Part shown: positions 42,543 to 51,477 of the stretch, one piece after another
How the letters are laid out: every line of letters starts with the position of its first letter
Position numbering within the stretch: the stretch's first letter is position 1
From: JAYFNU01 sp964622315
Lineage (GTDB): Bacteria; Bacillota; Clostridia; Oscillospirales; Ruminococcaceae
Assembly: GCA_964622315.1 (NCBI GenBank)
Contig: CAZUOY010000001.1
Coordinates: 22,887-86,886 of the forward strand
Length of the DNA stretch: 64,000 nt
Reading direction: 5' to 3'
Position numbers and translations under genes: made by a program
Notes under the pieces: model-generated
Told to the model about the DNA's origin: nothing
Databases searched by the model: none
What the model saw: the letters and a program-made list of their open reading frames with translations, nothing else

Positions 42543-44746
42543 AAAAGCTGTCTCTAAAAATCGGCGGTATGAGCTGCGCTGCTTGCAGTGCCGCCTGTGA
42601 AAGGTCGCTGAATAAGCTATCCGGCGTTTCGGCGCAGGTTAACCTCGCAACTGAGACCGCCGCTATTGTTTATGACCCGAAAACAACGGGGGAGGAGGAG
42701 CTGCGCGCGGCGGTTGTCCGTGCAGGCTTTTTTGTCATATCAGAAGAAGAAGACACCGAGGCGCAAAAGGAAAAGGAGCTGAAGGCGCAAAGAAGAAAAC
42801 TAATGATTGCTCTTATTTTTGCGATACCGCTTTTCTATATCGCTATGGCGCCGATGATTTCGTTTCCGTTTCCCGACTTTCTTTCGCCGGAGCTTAACCC
42901 TCGCTTATATGCTGGCGTTCAGCTTCTTCTGGTGATTCCCGCTTTGGCGGCAGGCTATAAGTTTTATACAGTCGGTTATAGGAACCTCTTTAAATTGTCG
43001 CCTAATATGGACTCACTTGTCGCTTTAGGGACTTCAGCGGCGTTTTTATACAGTCTGTATAACACTGCGCTGGTTTTCGGAAATAACCAGCATGCCGTAC
43101 ACGGACTTTATTATGAGAGTGCGGCTGTGATAATCGCGCTTATATTGTTAGGCAAATACTTCGAGATGAAAAGCCGCCGAAAGACTGGGCTTGCGATAAG
43201 AAAGCTCATTGACCTTACACCAAAAACGGCAACGGTCTTACTTGATGGCGAGGAGATTGAAACACCTGTCGGAGAGATTAAGAAGGGCGACCTTCTGCTT
43301 GTTCGACCGGGCGAGAGCTTTGCCGTAGACGGAAAGGTGGTTACGGGGTTTACCGCCGTCAATGAAAGTATGCTCACCGGCGAGAGTCTTCCCGCTGAAA
43401 AGAGAAAGGGCGACAGTGTTTTTGCCGCTACGGTCAACCTTTCGGGCAGTGTCACCTACGTTTGCGAAAACACAGGTGAAAACACCGCGCTTTCGCAGAT
43501 AGTTCGTCTTGTGAAGGAAGCGTCTGGTTCCAAGGCGCCTATCGCACGCGCGGCGGATAAGATTTCCGCTGTTTTTGTTCCAGTTGTTATCGCGGCGGCG
43601 ATAGTCGCGGCGGCGATTTGGGCTATAGCTGGTAAAGAGTTTTCTTTTGTAGTGACCGTTTTTGTTTCGGTGCTTGTAATAGCGTGCCCCTGTGCGCTGG
43701 GGCTTGCGACGCCCACAGCTGTTATCGTGGCTATGGGAAAGGGCGCGGGAATGGGCATTCTCTTTAAGAACGCCGAGGCGCTCGAAACGGCTGGAAAGCT
43801 GAACACGGCGGTGCTGGACAAAACGGGAACAATTACCGAGGGGAAGCCGATTGTAACTGATATCCTGCTCCTTACAGACAAGATAAGCGAGAACGAGGCT
43901 ATAGCGCTTACAGCCTCCGCGGAGAATAAAAGCGAGCATCCGCTTGCACGTGCCGTAGTTGACCTTGCAAAATCACGTGGGACGGAAATTTATCCCTCCT
44001 TGAACTTTATGTCCGCTCAGGGCTTCGGCGTAGAATGTACAGTTGAGAAGAAGAAGCTTCGCGTCGGCAAGGCGGAATATATTAAGGGCGCGGATAAAGT
44101 AGATGTGAGCGAGTTTACCGTCAAGGGAAAAAGCGTACTATTTCTTGAGGTTAACAGAAAGCTTACCGCTGTTTTCGCTGTGTCCGACACAGTCAACCCC
44201 ACCGCAAGGGACGCGGTTTCAAGACTTCATTCGCTGGGGCTAAAGACAGTGATGCTTACGGGGGACAACGAACGTGCCGCAAAGGCTATGGCGCAAACGG
44301 TGGGAATAGACGAGGTTACGGCGGGCGTGCTTCCCGACGGGAAGGCGGCGGCTGTGACAAAACTCAGAAACGGCGGCGGTCGTGTCGCCATGGTGGGTGA
44401 CGGAATAAACGACGCACCCGCGCTCGCGGCGGCTGACGTGGGCATAGCCGTGAGCGGCGGCACCGATATAGCTATTGAAAGCGCCGACATAGTGCTTGTA
44501 AAAAATGACCTGCATCATCTGCCCGACGCTGTCGAGCTCAGCCGCGCGACACTACGAAACATTAAGCAGAACCTCTTTTGGGCGTTCTTTTATAATATAG
44601 TTGGAATACCTGTTGCGGCAGGGCTGCTTTACGCCTTCGGAGGGCCGCTTCTGAATCCTATGCTTTCGGCGGCGGCTATGAGTCTTTCAAGCGTCTCGGT
44701 GGTGACCAACGCCCTTCGATTAAATGCTTTTAAACCAAAAAGGTAA
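42539..44746 (+). CDS. copA: Copper-translocating P-type ATPase
   Basis: 735-residue P1B-type ATPase that exports Cu(I). One N-terminal HMA domain (GGMSCAACSAAC, Cys13 and Cys16), eight membrane helices, actuator motif TGES (280-283), the transmembrane metal site CPC (383-385), the phosphorylated Asp427 in DKTGT, then TGDN and GDGINDAPAL. The HP dipeptide of the nucleotide domain is present (SEHPLARA). Translationally coupled to copZ; copper resistance or homeostasis. Confidence 0.93.
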   Translation: MKKLSLKIGGMSCAACSAACERSLNKLSGVSAQVNLATETAAIVYDPKTTGEEELRAAVVRAGFFVISEEEDTEAQKEKELKAQRRKLMIALIFAIPLFYIAMAPMISFPFPDFLSPELNPRLYAGVQLLLVIPALAAGYKFYTVGYRNLFKLSPNMDSLVALGTSAAFLYSLYNTALVFGNNQHAVHGLYYESAAVIIALILLGKYFEMKSRRKTGLAIRKLIDLTPKTATVLLDGEEIETPVGEIKKGDLLLVRPGESFAVDGKVVTGFTAVNESMLTGESLPAEKRKGDSVFAATVNLSGSVTYVCENTGENTALSQIVRLVKEASGSKAPIARAADKISAVFVPVVIAAAIVAAAIWAIAGKEFSFVVTVFVSVLVIACPCALGLATPTAVIVAMGKGAGMGILFKNAEALETAGKLNTAVLDKTGTITEGKPIVTDILLLTDKISENEAIALTASAENKSEHPLARAVVDLAKSRGTEIYPSLNFMSAQGFGVECTVEKKKLRVGKAEYIKGADKVDVSEFTVKGKSVLFLEVNRKLTAVFAVSDTVNPTARDAVSRLHSLGLKTVMLTGDNERAAKAMAQTVGIDEVTAGVLPDGKAAAVTKLRNGGGRVAMVGDGINDAPALAAADVGIAVSGGTDIAIESADIVLVKNDLHHLPDAVELSRATLRNIKQNLFWAFFYNIVGIPVAAGLLYAFGGPLLNPMLSAAAMSLSSVSVVTNALRLNAFKPKR

Positions 44747-44755
44747 ACTTTATTG

Positions 44756-44780
44756 CCTCCGTTTTATACGGAGGTTTTTT
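44756..44780 (+). terminator. Terminator after copA
   Basis: CCTCCGT - TTTAT - ACGGAGG followed by TTTTTT. Confidence 0.8.
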
Positions 44781-44788
44781 CTTTTCAC

Positions 44789-44817
44789 TTGACGGAAAAC
44801 CACTTTAATAATATATT
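44789..44817 (+). promoter_or_regulatory. Promoter of the fumC-malic enzyme unit
   Basis: TTGACG (44789-44794), 17 bases, TATATT (44812-44817). The start codon follows 46 bases later behind AGAGGAAAG. Confidence 0.7.
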
Positions 44818-44863
44818 TAATCTATATTGATTGTATTTATTGTATTTTTGAAAAGAGGAAAGA

Positions 44864-46228
44864 ATGAAATACAGAACAGAGAAGGACACCTTGGGCGAAG
44901 TACAAGTGCCTGAGGAAAGGAAGTGGGCGGCGCAGACCGAACGCAGTCGAAACAATTTTAGAATAGGCACAGAGAAGATGCCCGCCGAGCTTATCTCCGC
45001 TTTCGGGACGCTTAAAAAAGCGGCGGCTCTTGCGAATAATCAGCTGGGGCTGCTTGACGAGCGCCGCTGTAAGGCTGTGTGTGCTGCTTGCGACAGGGTT
45101 ATTTCGCTTGAGCTCATTGACGAATTTCCGCTTGTGGTTTGGCAGACTGGAAGCGGAACTCAGACGAATATGAATGTAAACGAGGTTGTCGCGAATGTCG
45201 GAAACGAGCTTCTCAAAGAGAAGCTTCTTCATCCGAACGACCATATAAATATGTCGCAAAGCTCCAACGACACCTTTCCTTCCGCTATGCATATTGCCGC
45301 CGTAACCGAGATTACAAACAAGCTTTTGCCTTCTGCGAAACGTCTTGCCGATGAGCTTTCTCGGCTCGAAGCGGAAAACAAGGGAGTCGTAAAAACGGGA
45401 AGAACCCACCTTCAGGACGCGACACCTATCGCGTTTTCGCAGGAACTGAGCGGCTGGCGCTCGCTTGTTGAACAGCCCGCGAAGATGCTCGAAACGGCAG
45501 TGGAACAGCTTTCCTGCCTTGCGCTTGGCGGAACCGCCGTCGGTACGGGGCTTAACGCTCCGCTTGGTTTCGGCGAGGCTGTCGCTGACCAGGTAAGCGC
45601 GCTTACGGGAATCTGCTTCGTTTCCGCGGAAAACAAGTTTCACGCGCTGACCTCGAAGGACGAGCTCGTCTTTGCTCACGGTGCGCTCAAGGCGCTTGCG
45701 GCTAACCTGATGAAGATAGCGAACGATGTCCGCTTCCTCGCGAGCGGCCCGCGCTGTGGTCTTGGTGAAATCAACATTCCCGCAAACGAGCCGGGAAGCT
45801 CCATAATGCCGGGCAAGGTTAATCCAACCCAGTGCGAGGCGGTAACTATGGTAGCCGTACAGGTTATGGCGAACGATGTTGCCGTAGGTATGGCGGCGTC
45901 GCAGGGCAACTTTGAGCTGAATGTCTTTATGCCGGTGCTGATATACAACTTTCTTCAGTCTGTGAGACTGCTTACAGACGTTATGGAAAGCTTTCGGGAA
46001 AACTGCGTTTCGGGAATAACCGCGAACAGAGAAAAAATGAAATCGAACCTTCATAATTCTCTTATGCTCGCGACCACGCTCAATCCTTATATTGGTTACG
46101 AGAACGCGGCGGCTACGGTCAAAAAGGCTTTCGCGGAAAACATATCGCTTAAAGAGGCTTGTGTGTCGCTGGGCTTTTTGAGCGCAGAAAAGTTCGACGA
46201 AGTATTTAAACCGGAACAGATGATATAG
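44864..46228 (+). CDS. fumC: Class II fumarate hydratase
   Basis: 454 residues, the normal size of the homotetrameric, iron-independent fumarase that interconverts fumarate and L-malate. Motifs: QTGSGTQTNMNVNEV (residues about 94-108), SQSSNDTFPSAMHIAA, GRTHLQDATPIAFSQE, and the family signature GSSIMPGKVNPTQCEA. The gene for malic enzyme follows after 18 bases, so the pair converts fumarate to malate and on to pyruvate, or the reverse. Confidence 0.95.
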   Translation: MKYRTEKDTLGEVQVPEERKWAAQTERSRNNFRIGTEKMPAELISAFGTLKKAAALANNQLGLLDERRCKAVCAACDRVISLELIDEFPLVVWQTGSGTQTNMNVNEVVANVGNELLKEKLLHPNDHINMSQSSNDTFPSAMHIAAVTEITNKLLPSAKRLADELSRLEAENKGVVKTGRTHLQDATPIAFSQELSGWRSLVEQPAKMLETAVEQLSCLALGGTAVGTGLNAPLGFGEAVADQVSALTGICFVSAENKFHALTSKDELVFAHGALKALAANLMKIANDVRFLASGPRCGLGEINIPANEPGSSIMPGKVNPTQCEAVTMVAVQVMANDVAVGMAASQGNFELNVFMPVLIYNFLQSVRLLTDVMESFRENCVSGITANREKMKSNLHNSLMLATTLNPYIGYENAAATVKKAFAENISLKEACVSLGFLSAEKFDEVFKPEQMI

Positions 46229-46246
46229 ACGAAAGGAAATGTTAAG

Positions 46247-47416
46247 ATGAATGTAAACGAAGAAGCGCTTAAACTCCATTATGAGCTTGAGGGCAAAATT
46301 GAGGTTGTGCCGCGCTATCCGATAAGAACGCGGGAGGACCTGTCGCTCGCCTATACACCCGGCGTTGCGGAGCCTTGCAGAGTAATAGAAAAGGATTATG
46401 AAAAATCCTTTGAGCTTACGCGCCGCGGCAACCTTGTGGCTGTTATTACAGACGGCACGGCTGTGTTGGGGCTCGGTGATATCGGACCTGCCGCTGGAAT
46501 GCCCGTAATGGAGGGAAAATGCGTGCTTTTTAAAGAGTTCGCGGGGGTTGACGCTTTTCCAATCTGCGTCGATACCCACGATGTAGACAAGCTTGTCGAG
46601 ACAATATATCTTATTTCAAAAAGCTTTGGCGGAATAAACCTTGAGGATATCTCCGCCCCGCGCTGCTTCGAGATTGAGCGCCGCTTAAAAGAAATATGCG
46701 ACATTCCTATCTTCCACGACGACCAGCACGGCACTGCGATAGTCGTTTGCGCCGCCATGCTTAACGCAGTAAAGCTGACAGGCAAAGAGATGGGAAAGCT
46801 AAACATTGTTATAAGCGGAGCGGGTGCCGCGGGAATAGCGATTGGAAAGCTTCTTATAGATATGGGCTTTGGTAACGTAATGCTCTGCGACCGAAAGGGG
46901 ATAATCTGTGAGGGCGACGAGAGCTTAAACGACGCAAAAAAAGAGATGGCAAGGATAAGCAACCGCGAGCACAGAAAAGGGAGTCTTGCCGACGCACTTA
47001 AAGGCGCGGACGCCTTCATAGGCGTTTCGGGACCAAACATAGTTTCCACGGAAATGATAGCAACAATGAACAAGCCTATAGTTTTCGCCATGTCTAACCC
47101 AACACCCGAAATAATGCCTGATGACGCGAAGAAGGGCGGTGCCGTTGTAATAGGCACAGGACGCTCTGACTTCCCGAACCAGATAAATAACGTCCTTGTT
47201 TTCCCGGGACTTTTCAAGGGCGCGCTTTCCGTGCGTGCAAGGAGCATAACGGAGGGCATGAAGCAAGCGGCGGCGAGAGCGCTCGCTTCTCTTGTTTCGG
47301 ACGAATTGCTTAGTGCCGACTGCGTAATACCGAGTCCGTTAGATAAATCGGTCGCCGACGCTGTGGCAAAGGCCGTGGCTGAGGAAGCCGTAAAAAGCGG
47401 CGTAGCTAAGAAGTAA
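46247..47416 (+). CDS. NAD(P)-dependent malic enzyme (short, prokaryotic form)
   Basis: 389 residues. Oxidative decarboxylation of malate to pyruvate. Signature LSLAYTPGVAEPCRVI at the start, catalytic Lys segment CVLFKEF, metal-ligand motifs DISAPRCFEIERRL and FHDDQHGTAIV, and the nucleotide fold ISGAGAAGIAIGKLLIDMG. No phosphotransacetylase domain is fused. Cotranscribed with fumC; cofactor preference is not decided by eye. Confidence 0.93.
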   Translation: MNVNEEALKLHYELEGKIEVVPRYPIRTREDLSLAYTPGVAEPCRVIEKDYEKSFELTRRGNLVAVITDGTAVLGLGDIGPAAGMPVMEGKCVLFKEFAGVDAFPICVDTHDVDKLVETIYLISKSFGGINLEDISAPRCFEIERRLKEICDIPIFHDDQHGTAIVVCAAMLNAVKLTGKEMGKLNIVISGAGAAGIAIGKLLIDMGFGNVMLCDRKGIICEGDESLNDAKKEMARISNREHRKGSLADALKGADAFIGVSGPNIVSTEMIATMNKPIVFAMSNPTPEIMPDDAKKGGAVVIGTGRSDFPNQINNVLVFPGLFKGALSVRARSITEGMKQAAARALASLVSDELLSADCVIPSPLDKSVADAVAKAVAEEAVKSGVAKK

Positions 47417-47428
47417 AGGAGAATTATT

Positions 47429-47764
47429 ATGACCTACTGTACTCATTGCGGAAAACAGATGAACGACGGTGACATTTTCTGTGCCGCTTGCGGCAGCGGA
47501 GTGTCAAGCACCCGCGAAAGCGCCCCACAATATACTTACGCGCCGCCCGCGGGCGTTTCCGATAAGGACTGGCTTACGGCGCTGTTGCTTTCAATACTCG
47601 TTGGGGTTCTCGGAATCCACCGCTTCTATGTCGGCAAGATTGGCACAGGCGTGCTTTGGCTGTTGACGGGAGGCGTTTTCGGCATTGGCGCGATAGTAGA
47701 TATAATTATGATTGTTACGGGCAGCTTTACCGATGAATATGGTCGGGTGCTTAAACAAAGATAG
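47429..47764 (+). CDS. Zinc-ribbon TM2-domain membrane protein
   Basis: 111 residues. N-terminal zinc ribbon CTHCGKQMNDGDIFCAACGSG, a short linker, then a TM2 domain: two helices with the hallmark LGIHRFYVGKIGTGVLWLLTGG and a DxD-like segment (AIVDIIMI). Function of TM2 proteins in bacteria is unknown. It follows malic enzyme by 12 bases with AAGGAG, so it may be read from the same transcript. Confidence 0.85.
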   Translation: MTYCTHCGKQMNDGDIFCAACGSGVSSTRESAPQYTYAPPAGVSDKDWLTALLLSILVGVLGIHRFYVGKIGTGVLWLLTGGVFGIGAIVDIIMIVTGSFTDEYGRVLKQR

Positions 47765-47773
47765 TCTCAGCTC

Positions 47774-47802
47774 TTGATTTTTCATTTCAAATGGCGTAAA
47801 CT
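47774..47802 (+). promoter_or_regulatory. Promoter of htpG
   Basis: TTGATT (47774-47779), 17 bases, TAAACT (47797-47802), just before the CIRCE element. Confidence 0.65.
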
Positions 47803-47806
47803 ACAG

Positions 47807-47833
47807 TTAGCACTCAAGAACTGCGAGTGCTAA
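47807..47833. promoter_or_regulatory. CIRCE element (HrcA operator) of htpG
   Basis: TTAGCACTC - 9 bases - GAGTGCTAA, a perfect match to the consensus. It covers the predicted transcription start, so HrcA would repress htpG until heat or unfolding stress occurs. Confidence 0.95.
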
Positions 47834-47864
47834 TTCTGCAAAATAATTCCGGAGGCGAAACAAT

Positions 47865-49748
47865 ATGGGGAAAAAGCAGTTTAAAACCGAGTCGAAGCGT
47901 GTGCTCGACCTAATGATTAATTCTATTTACACCAACCGCGAAATCTTTCTGCGTGAGCTTATCTCAAACGCGAGCGACGCGATAGATAAGCTTTATTTTA
48001 AATCGCTTACCGACCAGAAGGTAAAGCTTAAGCGCTCGGATTACGCGATAAACCTATCTGTCGATAAGGAGAAGCGAACAATAACTATAGCCGATAACGG
48101 CATTGGTATGAACGCCTTTGACCTTGAGGACAATCTCGGCACCATAGCGCGAAGCGGCTCGCGCAAATTTACGCAGGAGAATGAGGACAGCGATAAAAAA
48201 AGCGACATAGAGATTATCGGTCAGTTTGGCGTTGGCTTCTATTCTGCTTTTATGGTAGCGAAGAAGATTACCGTCGTAAGCCGCGCCTACGGCGAAAAGG
48301 CGGCGAATATCTGGACCTCAAGCGGTGTGGACGGCTATACAATTGAACCTTTTGAAAAGAAAGAGGTCGGAACCACCATAACCGTTGAGCTAAAGGACGA
48401 CACCGACTCAAACAATTATTCCGAATATATCGACGAGTATTGGATTCGCGACACGGTCAAGAAGTATTCCGATTATGTTCGTTACCCAATAAAGTTGGAT
48501 ATGCCCAAGTCCCGTAAAAAAGAGGGCGGCGACGAATACGAGACCTACTTTGAAAACGAAACGCTAAACAGCATGGTCCCGCTTTGGAAGCGTCAGAAGA
48601 AGGAGGTAACTGACGAGGAGTATAAGAGCTTTTACCACCGCTTCTATGACAACAAGGAGCCTATCGGAATAATCCACCAGCACAGCGAGGGCAGTACCGA
48701 GTATTACGCGCTAATGTTTATCCCCGAAAAGCCCGATTTCGATTATTACACCAAGGAATTTGAGCGGGGGCTTACCCTTTACACCAGCAATGTGATGATA
48801 ATGGAAAAATGCCCCGAGCTTCTGCCTGAATATTTCGGCTTTGTCAAGGGGCTTGTTGATACACAAGACGTTTCTCTGAATATCTCTCGTGAGGCGTTGC
48901 AGAACGACGGACACCTTACGGTAATTCGCACAGCCCTCGAAAAGAGGATAAAAAAAGAGCTTGTCGAGATGCAAGCGGAGCGCCGCGCGGATTATGAAAA
49001 ATTCTTCGACAGCTTTGGCATTACATTAAAATATGGTATATATAAAACCTTCGGCGCGGCGCGCGGAACCCTTGAGGAGCTGCTCATTTTCCGCCGCGTG
49101 TCTGACGGAAAATATGTTAGCTTAAAGGAATACCGCGACGCTATGCCCGAAAATCAGGAGAAGATATACTACGCGGCGGGCGAGAGCGTGGAAAAGCTTT
49201 CCAAGCTTCCGCAAGCCGAGCTTGTGCGTGAACGCGGCTTCGATATTCTCTGCATGACCGACGAGGTGGACGAGTTCCTTGTGGGTATGCTTCGCGAATA
49301 TGAGGGCAAACCCTTTTTGTCTATTTCAAGCGCCGACCTTGGACTGGAAACCGAGGAGGAGAAGAAGGAGCTTGAAAAGAAGAAGGAAGAAAGCAAGGAC
49401 CTCTTTGAGTGCATGAAGGACGCGCTTGACGGCAAGGTCAGCGAGGTTCGAGTGTCGAACAAGCTGAAAAGCCACCCGGTCTGTCTAACTTCCGAGGGCG
49501 CGGTTTCTATTGAAATGGAAAAAATTTTAGCATCTATGCCCGGCGCGGAAAACAGCGTAAAAGCACAGCGCGTGCTTGAAATTAACCCCGCGCACCCTGT
49601 TTTCAATAAGCTCGGTTCGCTTTTCGAGACGGATAGGGAAACCGTCGGTAAGTATGCGAAGCTTCTTTATAATCAAGCGCTTCTTATTGAGGGTCTTCCG
49701 GTGGAGGACGCAGTTGAGTTTTCAAATTTAATCTGCGAATTAATGTAG
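47865..49748 (+). CDS. htpG: Chaperone HtpG (Hsp90)
   Basis: 627 residues, full length. N-terminal ATP site with ELISNASDAIDKL, DNGIGM and GQFGVGFYSAF; middle domain VDTQDVSLNISREALQ with the catalytic Arg region; C-terminal dimerisation domain. ATP-driven chaperone of the cytosol. Ribosome site GGAGG. It is monocistronic and controlled by CIRCE. The 135 bases after it hold no terminator I can support. Confidence 0.95.
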   Translation: MGKKQFKTESKRVLDLMINSIYTNREIFLRELISNASDAIDKLYFKSLTDQKVKLKRSDYAINLSVDKEKRTITIADNGIGMNAFDLEDNLGTIARSGSRKFTQENEDSDKKSDIEIIGQFGVGFYSAFMVAKKITVVSRAYGEKAANIWTSSGVDGYTIEPFEKKEVGTTITVELKDDTDSNNYSEYIDEYWIRDTVKKYSDYVRYPIKLDMPKSRKKEGGDEYETYFENETLNSMVPLWKRQKKEVTDEEYKSFYHRFYDNKEPIGIIHQHSEGSTEYYALMFIPEKPDFDYYTKEFERGLTLYTSNVMIMEKCPELLPEYFGFVKGLVDTQDVSLNISREALQNDGHLTVIRTALEKRIKKELVEMQAERRADYEKFFDSFGITLKYGIYKTFGAARGTLEELLIFRRVSDGKYVSLKEYRDAMPENQEKIYYAAGESVEKLSKLPQAELVRERGFDILCMTDEVDEFLVGMLREYEGKPFLSISSADLGLETEEEKKELEKKKEESKDLFECMKDALDGKVSEVRVSNKLKSHPVCLTSEGAVSIEMEKILASMPGAENSVKAQRVLEINPAHPVFNKLGSLFETDRETVGKYAKLLYNQALLIEGLPVEDAVEFSNLICELM

Positions 49749-49883
49749 CCGCGGTAGTTGTTCTATTGAAAGGCAGGCTTAATGCTTTTCTCTGAAAGGA
49801 CAACGGGCAGAAAATCGACAGACTCCGCGTTTAAAAACAAGCTATTTCCAAAGAATACAAAACATTAAAACAGAGGTAACGAT

Positions 49884-50555
49884 ATGAATGTAACCGCACA
49901 GATAATTGCCGCGCTTCTCGGCGTTGCGGCGGGACTGTTTATAATCCCGCTAAGCGAGAAGGTTGCAGCATACAAGCTTTCCTTTAAGCACGAGGAGCTA
50001 AAGGAAAGCGCTTTCTTCTCCGCGTGGACAGTTTTAATTGCGTTCGCACTACTAAACGGCGCGGTATGGTATCTTCTTGCGCGGTGCTTCGTTTCGTGGC
50101 CCTCGCTTATCCTTGCTTGTGTTATCGGCTTTTTAGCTATAACCGTCGCCATTATTGACGCTCGGATACATATTATCCCGAACGAGGCGGTAATTATCCT
50201 TGCGGTTTTGGGGCTTGCGCTTCAAACGCTGTTGTTCGGATTTAAAAAGGGACTTCTGTTCTCCTTCCTTACTATGCTGGGCGCAATGCTTGTCTTTATT
50301 ACAATAGGTCTTATTATAGGGCTTAGTAAGGTCGGCGCGGGTGACGTAAAGCTCGCGGGCGCAATGGGCGCTGTGCTTGGGCTTTCGGGAATAGCCGCGG
50401 GGCTTGCGGTGATGGCGGTTACTATACTTGCGTTTATCCTTATCGGGCTGTTGGTGAATAAAATTAACCTGAAAACCATGTTCCCATATGCGCCTTTTCT
50501 GTCAGCCGGAATAGTCTGCGGAATGGTCTATATGTGTTACAATGTAACCAGATAG
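49884..50555 (+). CDS. Type IV prepilin peptidase of the Tad locus (A24 family)
   Basis: 223 residues, eight hydrophobic segments. The two catalytic aspartates lie in AIIDARIHIIPN (Asp92) and GAGDVKLAGA (Asp154; GxGDxK motif). It lacks the N-terminal methyltransferase part of classic PilD, as do TadV/CpaA-type peptidases. It should cut the leader of the Flp prepilin encoded next. It opens the pilus locus. Confidence 0.88.
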   Translation: MNVTAQIIAALLGVAAGLFIIPLSEKVAAYKLSFKHEELKESAFFSAWTVLIAFALLNGAVWYLLARCFVSWPSLILACVIGFLAITVAIIDARIHIIPNEAVIILAVLGLALQTLLFGFKKGLLFSFLTMLGAMLVFITIGLIIGLSKVGAGDVKLAGAMGAVLGLSGIAAGLAVMAVTILAFILIGLLVNKINLKTMFPYAPFLSAGIVCGMVYMCYNVTR

Positions 50556-50621
50556 TTGATTTTTTAGTTATAATGTTACAAAAAAAAGTTAAAATTCAGT
50601 AGGTATTCTGTAAAAATGCTG

Positions 50622-50650
50622 TTGAAATTTGAAAAATATAGTGATATTAT
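50622..50650 (+). promoter_or_regulatory. Promoter of the Flp pilin gene
   Basis: TTGAAA (50622-50627), 17 bases, TATTAT (50645-50650), with TATAAT overlapping at 50648-50653. Confidence 0.65.
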
Positions 50651-50664
50651 AATTGTACAGTTAT

Positions 50665-50683
50665 GTATAATTATTAATTATAC
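50665..50683. promoter_or_regulatory. Palindrome in the pilin leader
   Basis: GTATAATTA-T-TAATTATAC: perfect 9-bp arms, 15 bases downstream of the -10 box. Its position at the start of the transcript is that of an operator, but no regulator is known for it. Confidence 0.5.
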
Positions 50684-50719
50684 GAAATCAAATTAATAAT
50701 CGAAGGGGAGATTTATTTT

Positions 50720-50896
50720 ATGAAGAAGCTTCTAAATTGGTTCTCTAAAGAAGAAAGCGGCCAGGGTATGGTTGAGTATGCTCTTATCATCGCTCTTATC
50801 GCTATCGTTGTTATAGCCCTTCTCACTGGCTTAGGCAAGGGAATAAACAGCGTATTCGTGAAGACCAACACAGCGCTTGCTAACGTTGCCGCATAA
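50720..50896 (+). CDS. flp: Flp-family major pilin
   Basis: 58 residues. MKKLLNWFSKEESG is the leader; cleavage after Gly14 gives QGMVEY..., matching the Flp rule G/XXXXEY (Glu at +5, Tyr at +6), followed by a 20-residue hydrophobic helix and a short polar tail ending ALANVAA. It is the structural subunit of the Tad pilus. It has its own promoter, a strong ribosome site (AAGGGGAG) and a hairpin after it, as expected for a highly expressed subunit. Confidence 0.93.
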   Translation: MKKLLNWFSKEESGQGMVEYALIIALIAIVVIALLTGLGKGINSVFVKTNTALANVAA

Positions 50897-50942
50897 CGTT
50901 CGGCTAATTACTTAGCGTAAGCAATTCGAACAAGCATGTATG

Positions 50943-50974
50943 AGCCAGACTTTGGCTTCGACCAAAGTCTGGCT
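50943..50974 (+). terminator. Hairpin after the pilin gene (partial terminator)
   Basis: AGCCAGACTTTGG - CTTCGA - CCAAAGTCTGGCT, a perfect 13-bp stem. No T-run follows, so it probably protects the pilin mRNA or only partly stops transcription, giving far more pilin than downstream assembly proteins. Confidence 0.7.
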
Positions 50975-50998
50975 TATCAAAATTAGGGGGGTGAGGGA

Positions 50999-51397
50999 AT
51001 GAAGCGTTTTCTAAAAAGTGAGCGCGGTCAGTCTATGGTCGAGTTCGCCTTAGTACTTCCTATCCTTTTGCTTCTTCTATGCGGAATTATCGACTTCGGC
51101 TGGATATTTGCGCAGAAAATAGAGATAAACAATTCGTGCCGCGAAGCGGCGCGCTATACAGCTGTACACTATAACGATTCGCTTACAGACAACGACGCGG
51201 CTATTGCCCAAAGCGTTTTTGAGAACGCGTCGCCGCTGCTTATCTCGCCAGTGGTTACAATTTCCGTGGCGGGCGAAGACCGTCTTACCGTAAGCGTTAC
51301 CGCTGACGCGCCCCTTCTTACCGGCTTCACGTCTACGGTTATAGGTAACAACAGCATCGAACTTACGACCTCGTGCACTATGCGACTTGAGGTTTAA
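50999..51397 (+). CDS. TadE-like minor pilin
   Basis: 132 residues. SERGQSMVEF at residues 7-16 mirrors the prepilin cleavage site (Gly10; Glu at +5, Phe at +6), followed by a hydrophobic helix and a beta-rich external domain with a single late Cys (SCTMRLEV). TadE proteins are pseudopilins processed by the same peptidase. Ribosome site GGGGGGTGAGGG. Confidence 0.88.
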   Translation: MKRFLKSERGQSMVEFALVLPILLLLLCGIIDFGWIFAQKIEINNSCREAARYTAVHYNDSLTDNDAAIAQSVFENASPLLISPVVTISVAGEDRLTVSVTADAPLLTGFTSTVIGNNSIELTTSCTMRLEV

Positions 51398-51450
51398 AGC
51401 GCAGATAAATTCTTTTTCAAAATGAGAAAGAGGACTTATTTGCGCTTTAA
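51396..51450 (+). terminator. Long hairpin between TadE-like and CpaB genes
   Basis: TAAAGCGCAGATAA (51396-51409) pairs with TTATTTGCGCTTTA (51437-51450), with one mismatch. The inner part CTTTTTC...GAGAAAG also pairs. There is no T-run, so this is probably an mRNA-processing or attenuation structure within the operon. Confidence 0.5.
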
Positions 51451-51477
51451 AATTTCCAACATAAATTGGAGGTAATA

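Noticed and set aside
44837..46579. 580-codon open frame on the minus strand
   Set aside because: It lies antisense to fumC and the start of the malic enzyme gene, both of which are unmistakable. Its translation is Arg/His-rich with no domain, a mirror of codon bias.
49749..49883. Structured RNA or riboswitch between htpG and the prepilin peptidase
   Set aside because: The 135 bases show no stable stem or known motif on inspection.
50942..50980. Strong intrinsic terminator after flp
   Set aside because: The stem is perfect but no T-run follows, and the downstream genes lack a clear promoter, so full termination is unlikely; reported as a partial terminator or stabiliser instead.
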